Part shown: positions 8,410 to 11,218 of the stretch, piece by piece
Position numbering within the stretch: the first letter of the stretch is position 1
How the letters are laid out: every line of letters begins with the position of its first letter
From: Lachnospiraceae bacterium
GTDB lineage: Bacteria; Bacillota_A; Clostridia; Lachnospirales; Lachnospiraceae
DNA length: 11,218 bases
Direction of reading: 5' to 3'
NCBI GenBank assembly: GCA_017634255.1
Contig: JAGBNT010000028.1
Coordinates: 1 to 11,218, forward strand
Program-made: the position numbers and the translations under genes
The notes under the pieces: model-generated
What the model was told of the DNA's origin: nothing
The model's input: the letters and a program-made list of their open reading frames with translations, nothing else
Databases searched by the model: none

Positions 8410-8598
8410 TGGGTCAGTGGATCAGGTAGTCGGCGTGTTTTTGGAACTTTAGCGAAGGTGGCTTGCCTGCCATTGGGGCTTTGGCGAAGCCGGAATGTTC
8501 GCGTGCACTAACAAATTTTGCGCCTGAAAAGCTGAAATTTTTGTGCAACTTCACAGTTGAAACTGAATAAAAGTATGAGTAATATATCGTCCATAAGG
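8410..8598. other. Non-coding, structure-rich stretch after the M4 gene; possible 3' UTR element, structured RNA or dispersed repeat
   Basis: No gene is supported here. Several foldbacks are visible in a row. GTGGC/GCCAT (8458-8473) is a 5-bp stem. GGCTT/AAGCC (8477-8491) is a 5-bp stem with a 5-nt loop. A 44-nt bulged hairpin follows, in which TGCAC (8504-8508), AA (8510-8511) and AAATTT (8513-8518) face AAATTTTTGTGCA (8535-8547), giving 13 pairs with single-base bulges. CAACT/AGTTG (8546-8559) then offers a competing small stem. The density of pairs is higher than expected for plain spacer, but I cannot assign it to a known RNA family. Confidence 0.4.
8557..8585 (+). promoter_or_regulatory. 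Candidate promoter for the ammonium transporter gene
   Basis: TTGAAA (8557-8562) and TAATAT (8580-8585) are separated by exactly 17 bp on the + strand. The -35 box matches consensus at 5 of 6 positions and the -10 box at 4 of 6. A start near 8592 would place the 14-bp stem at 8599-8630 at the very 5' end of a roughly 180-nt leader before amt. It is a moderate match in A/T-rich sequence, so chance is possible. No convincing GlnR or sigma-54 site was found. Confidence 0.33.
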
Positions 8599-8632
8599 AC
8601 AACGGCGTCGGATCATTCCGGCGCCGTTGTTT
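8597..8632 (+). terminator. Strong GC-rich stem-loop, terminator-like with weak U-tract
   Basis: Bases 8599-8612 pair with 8617-8630 to form a 14-bp stem (13 Watson-Crick pairs plus one T-G) closed by the loop TCAT. Two more G-T pairs are possible at the base. The GC-rich core is CAACGGCG against CGCCGTTG. The following TTTCATATTC is a poor U-tract. It is best read as the terminator of the M4 protease transcript, 190 bp after its stop. If the promoter at 8557-8585 is real, it is instead a 5' leader stem of amt, either a stabiliser or an attenuator. Confidence 0.65.
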
Positions 8633-8648
8633 CATATTCAACATAAGA

Positions 8649-8704
8649 CACGGCAAACAAAGGGGTTTATTCCGGTTCCCGGAATAGGCCCCTTTCTTGC
8701 TGTG
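8649..8704. repeat. 56-nt near-complete inverted repeat upstream of amt
   Basis: Nearly all of this element folds on itself. CACGGCAA (8649-8656) faces TTGCTGTG (8697-8704) with one G-T pair. AAAGGGG (8659-8665) faces CCCCTTT (8689-8695). TT faces GG as two wobble pairs, and TATTCCGG (8668-8675) faces CCGGAATA (8679-8686) around the loop TTC. That is about 25 pairs, interrupted only by AC opposite C. Both strands end in short T-rich runs, so it could act as a bidirectional terminator, a leader hairpin of amt or a small palindromic repeat element. The fold is directly visible; the role is open. Confidence 0.6.
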
Positions 8705-8710
8705 GAAAAA

Positions 8711-8751
8711 ACCGCAAAGCAGGAGCAGTAAGGAGGCTGGCTGCTTTCGGT
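8711..8751 (+). promoter_or_regulatory. Second hairpin in the amt leader, displaying an SD-like AAGGAGG
   Basis: ACCG (8711-8714) and AAAGCAG (8716-8722) pair with CTGCTTT (8741-8747) and CGGT (8748-8751), giving 11 pairs with one bulged C. AGC/GCT (8724-8726 with 8736-8738) can extend it inward. The apical part holds AAGGAGG (8730-8736), a perfect Shine-Dalgarno-like sequence with no start codon at a fitting distance. The real ribosome binding site is AAGGAGG at 8759-8765, six bases before the amt ATG. Regulation of translation is inference. Confidence 0.4.
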
Positions 8752-8771
8752 AAGTCTTAAGGAGGGGCATT

Positions 8772-10544
8772 ATGGAAGAAATGATGAAACAGATGATGGA
8801 AACGATGCATGGCGAGATCTTTGCGGTATGGTTTCTGGCCGGCGCCGCGCTTGTATTCTGGATGCAGGCGGGCTTTGCAATGGTGGAGACCGGATTTACA
8901 AGGGCCAAGAATGCCGGAAATATCATAATGAAAAATCTTATGGATTTTTGCATAGGCACCTGCACCTTTATACTGATAGGCTTCTCCCTGCTGCTGGGAG
9001 AGGATATGATGGGCCTCATCGGAAGACCGGGCTTCGACCTCTTTACTTCGTATGGGGATTTCGACTGGTCAGCCTTCGTATTTAATCTGGTTTTCTGTGC
9101 CACAACCGCTACCATAGTTTCGGGAGCAATGGCAGAGAGGACGAAATTTTTATCATATTGTGTTTATTCCGCTGTTATATCGGCCCTGATCTATCCCGTG
9201 GAAGCACACTGGATCTGGGGCGGAGGCTGGCTTTCGGCCATGGGCTTCCATGATTTCGCGGGCTCGGTTGCGATCCATATGGTGGGCGGCGTCAGCGCCC
9301 TTATAGGGGCTAAGATCTTAGGACCGCGCATCGGAAAATTCGAAAAGGACAAGAGCGGCAGGATCGTTAAGGTCAATGCCTTTCCGGGTCACAATATTCC
9401 CATAGGCGCCCTGGGAGTCTTCATCCTTTGGCTTGGCTGGTACGGCTTTAACGGAGCGGCGGCGACCAGCGTAGAGCAGCTGGGCTCCATCTTCCTTACA
9501 ACTACTGTGGCTCCCGCAGTGGCAACAGTGGTCTGCATGATCTTTACCTGGGTAAAATACGGGAAACCGGATGTTTCAATGTGCCTTAACGCTTCGCTCG
9601 CCGGTCTGGTTGCGATAACTGCGCCCTGCGATGTTACGGACTGTCTCGGAGCCCTGGTAATAGGCGCGGTTGCGGGCTTACTGGTTCCCTTTGCGGTCTG
9701 GCTTCTGGACTACAAGCTTAGGATAGACGATCCGGTAGGCGCGGTTGCGGTACACTGCATGAACGGTATCTGGGGCGGTATCGCCACCGGGCTTTTTGCC
9801 ACGACGGCGGCTCCTGGAAATGACAGCATTGTCGGACTGTTCTACGGAGGCGGTTTTCATCAGCTTGGGATACAGCTAATCGGCATTTTCTCAGTAATAG
9901 CCTGGACGGCGGTGACGATAACTATAGTCTTTCTTATTATAAAGGGCTGCATTGGCTTAAGGGCCAGCGCCGAGGAGGAGATCACGGGTCTCGACGCTAC
10001 GGAACACGGTCTGCCAAATGCATATTCGGGCTTTTCAATACAGGATATGTCCGGTGCCATGGACGTAAACGAGAATACCAACCTGGGAGAGGATTCCTAC
10101 GAGAAGGCGAGCGCGGCGCAGAAGGACGCGGCTGTTAAGGTCGTGCGCCAGGCGGTAACGGATGAGAACGGCGTTTTAAGCTACGATACGGGCATGCACA
10201 AGGTGTCGATAATTGCGAAGCTATCGCGCTTTGATACCCTTAAAAAGGCTTTAAATGAGCTGGGAGTAACGGGAATGACCGTAACCCAGGTCATGGGCTG
10301 CGGCATCCAGAAGGGAGCCGGCGAGTATTACAGGGGCGTCGAGCTGGACGCGACATTGCTGCCTAAGATAAAGGTGGAGGTAATAGTCAGCGAGATACCC
10401 GTGGACAGGGTCATCGAATCCGCCAAGAAAGCGCTGTACACAGGGCATATCGGAGACGGCAAGATATTTGTCTACAACGTAACAAGGGTCGTAAAGATCC
10501 GCACCGGCGAAGAGGACTACGATGCCTTGCAGGATGTGGAGTGA
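8772..10544 (+). CDS. amt: Ammonium transporter (Amt) fused to a C-terminal PII signalling domain
   Basis: A 590-residue membrane protein. Residues about 15-410 are an Amt/Mep/Rh channel with about 11 TM helices. They include the pore twin histidines His169 (in GSVAIHMVGG) and His328 (in AVAVHCMNG), the conserved Asp161, FCATTATIVSGAMAER and the cytoplasmic EEEITGLDATEHG tail. After a linker of about 60 residues, residues 475-590 form a whole PII (GlnB/GlnK) domain: a T-loop with GCGIQKGAGEYYRG (509-522) and the signature TGHIGDGKIFV (from Thr557). PII binds ATP/ADP and 2-oxoglutarate and blocks Amt by inserting the T-loop Arg (here Arg521) into the pore, so this protein likely carries its own regulator. 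Gln513 (GlnB Gln39, 2-oxoglutarate/Mg-ATP site) is kept. The GlnB Tyr51 position is Leu525, so uridylylation there is excluded. The start follows AAGGAGG with 6-nt spacing. No terminator is seen in the 24 bp before the convergent AraC relic. Confidence 0.95.
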   Translation: MEEMMKQMMETMHGEIFAVWFLAGAALVFWMQAGFAMVETGFTRAKNAGNIIMKNLMDFCIGTCTFILIGFSLLLGEDMMGLIGRPGFDLFTSYGDFDWSAFVFNLVFCATTATIVSGAMAERTKFLSYCVYSAVISALIYPVEAHWIWGGGWLSAMGFHDFAGSVAIHMVGGVSALIGAKILGPRIGKFEKDKSGRIVKVNAFPGHNIPIGALGVFILWLGWYGFNGAAATSVEQLGSIFLTTTVAPAVATVVCMIFTWVKYGKPDVSMCLNASLAGLVAITAPCDVTDCLGALVIGAVAGLLVPFAVWLLDYKLRIDDPVGAVAVHCMNGIWGGIATGLFATTAAPGNDSIVGLFYGGGFHQLGIQLIGIFSVIAWTAVTITIVFLIIKGCIGLRASAEEEITGLDATEHGLPNAYSGFSIQDMSGAMDVNENTNLGEDSYEKASAAQKDAAVKVVRQAVTDENGVLSYDTGMHKVSIIAKLSRFDTLKKALNELGVTGMTVTQVMGCGIQKGAGEYYRGVELDATLLPKIKVEVIVSEIPVDRVIESAKKALYTGHIGDGKIFVYNVTRVVKIRTGEEDYDALQDVE

Positions 10545-10568
10545 GGGGGATGCGCGATGTGCCGGATT

Positions 10569-11162
10569 TTATCTGTGGTTTTCTCTGCGGTATGCCGAGG
10601 GGGAACAGCCCATTTCCTGGCGGAAGATCTTTCCGAAATAGCTTGAACCGGAAAAACCGCAGATATAAGCTATATCTGTGATGGAATCCTCACTGTTTTT
10701 GAGCCTCTCGGCGGCGGCACGACAGCGATAGCGCAAAAGATATGTAAAGGGAGTGGTATTGAGGTTGTTTTGGAAGCACCTTAAGCACTCCCTTTCGCTG
10801 ATATTGGCCGCGGCGGCAATATCTGAGAGGGAGAGTCTTTCGGGATAATGTTCGCGGATAAATAGCATCATTTTTTTGATCCGCTCGCTTCCCTGACTGC
10901 TGCGGCTGCGCACTGATGGCGCGGCAGTCGATATTTCCTGAAACATTATCTGCCAGACGGAGGACAAGCAGTTTCTCACTGTAAATTCGAAGCCCTCCGC
11001 TTCAAGCTCCGCAGCGTCCTGAGATTGACGCAAAAGCTCCAGTATCTTTCTGTGTGAGGCTGAAGACGGCTTAAACAGCTTTACTTCCAGATTTTGATTT
11101 TCCAATACGGGACTTACGTACTTTTGCTGAAAAATGCTTAGACTACGACGAGGAAAGTTGCG
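10569..11162 (-). pseudogene. AraC-family regulator lacking its N-terminal sensing domain
   Basis: The C-terminal half of an AraC/XylS regulator. It has a complete double helix-turn-helix, with LSLSDIAAAANISERE in the first HTH and ITDIAYICGFSGSSYFGKIF followed by CSPSAYRRE in the second. Before it lies part of the linker helix region, KILELLRQ to VRNCLSSVWQIMF. Family proteins are usually near 280-300 residues with an N-terminal cupin sensing domain; here only about 178 residues follow the first possible start (TTG at 11105). The family-like KYVSPVLEN lies upstream of that TTG, so similarity continues past it, and then the frame hits TGA at 11165-11163. No ribosome binding site precedes any start. 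This suggests a 5' truncation or rearrangement near 11140-11165 rather than a short native protein. A DNA-binding fragment could still be made from TTG, but I consider that less likely. Confidence 0.66.
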
Positions 11163-11218
11163 TCAGCGGCAGCTACGGATTGCTCAGATTGAATGAATTT
11201 ATGAACGAATTTATGAAG
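11075..11218 (+). other. Right-edge sequence with an open + strand frame, possible start of another gene
   Basis: On the + strand a frame stays open for 48 codons to the window end. Its last part reads KCLDYDEESCVSGSYGLLRL, then NEFMNEFMK. The composition of that part looks protein-like (acidic, with D/E and S/G), but it overlaps the broken 5' end of the AraC relic and has no start with a ribosome binding site. A 12-bp direct repeat, GAAYGAATTTAT (11194-11205 and 11206-11217 region), encodes the doubled NEFM. I cannot name a family; it may be chance. Confidence 0.2.

Noticed and set aside
8414..9115. 233-codon minus-strand open frame across the pre-amt region and the start of amt
   Set aside because: More than a third lies antisense to the secure amt coding start, and the rest crosses the hairpin-rich spacer. 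It has no ribosome binding site that I can see and no recognisable domain.
10660..10678. Perfect 8-bp palindrome CAGATATA-AGC-TATATCTG
   Set aside because: It lies inside conserved HTH codons of the AraC relic (ITDIAYICGF), so codon constraint explains it. No T-run follows and it is not near a promoter.

Overview
The window looks like chromosomal DNA of a Lachnospiraceae-type clostridial Firmicute (inference). The signs are strong AGGAGG-type ribosome binding sites, a PF12784-type PD-(D/E)XK transposase with a GRAE-repeat tail, a ferredoxin-fused aldo/keto reductase, a HAMP-SpoIIE phosphatase, an M4 protease with a lipobox, and an ammonium transporter fused to a PII domain. No rRNA, tRNA, CRISPR array or intact insertion sequence is visible.

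Layout, left to right. Positions 2-850 (+) hold a transposase/Rpn-type nuclease relic whose conserved N-terminus is broken by an in-frame TAA and whose 3' end carries a 12-bp tandem repeat. Positions 932-2074 (+) encode an aldo/keto reductase with two 4Fe-4S motifs. A terminator-like hairpin for it lies inside the 3' end of the convergent gene. Positions 6131-2107 (-) hold a two-gene unit: a membrane-bound HAMP/SpoIIE (PP2C-type) phosphatase, then, after 26 bp, a large polytopic membrane protein of the PTPS-related/YfhO-like kind. The unit has a near-consensus promoter whose -10 box ends only 6 nt before the start codon. Divergently, 6274-8409 (+) encodes a thermolysin-like (M4) lipoprotein protease with propeptide and C-terminal extension.

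A 362-bp non-coding stretch (8410-8771) follows. It is dense in secondary structure: a bulged 44-nt hairpin, a 14-bp terminator-like stem, a roughly 25-bp imperfect stem and a further hairpin just before the next ribosome binding site. It leads into 8772-10544 (+), an Amt ammonium channel fused to a complete PII domain. That domain keeps the pore-plugging Arg but has Leu where Tyr51 is uridylylated in E. coli GlnB. The right edge (10569-11162, -) is an AraC-family regulator that has lost its N-terminal sensing domain, so both ends of the window show gene decay.

The genes do not form one obvious pathway. The clearest units are the phosphatase/membrane-protein pair, which suggests regulated envelope glycosylation or stress signalling (inference), and the self-contained ammonium transport and sensing gene with its structured leader. 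I do not see an unmistakable new defence or mobile system. The most interesting items are the structured intergenic region before amt, the altered PII T-loop, the possibly leaderless phosphatase operon and the AraC breakpoint.
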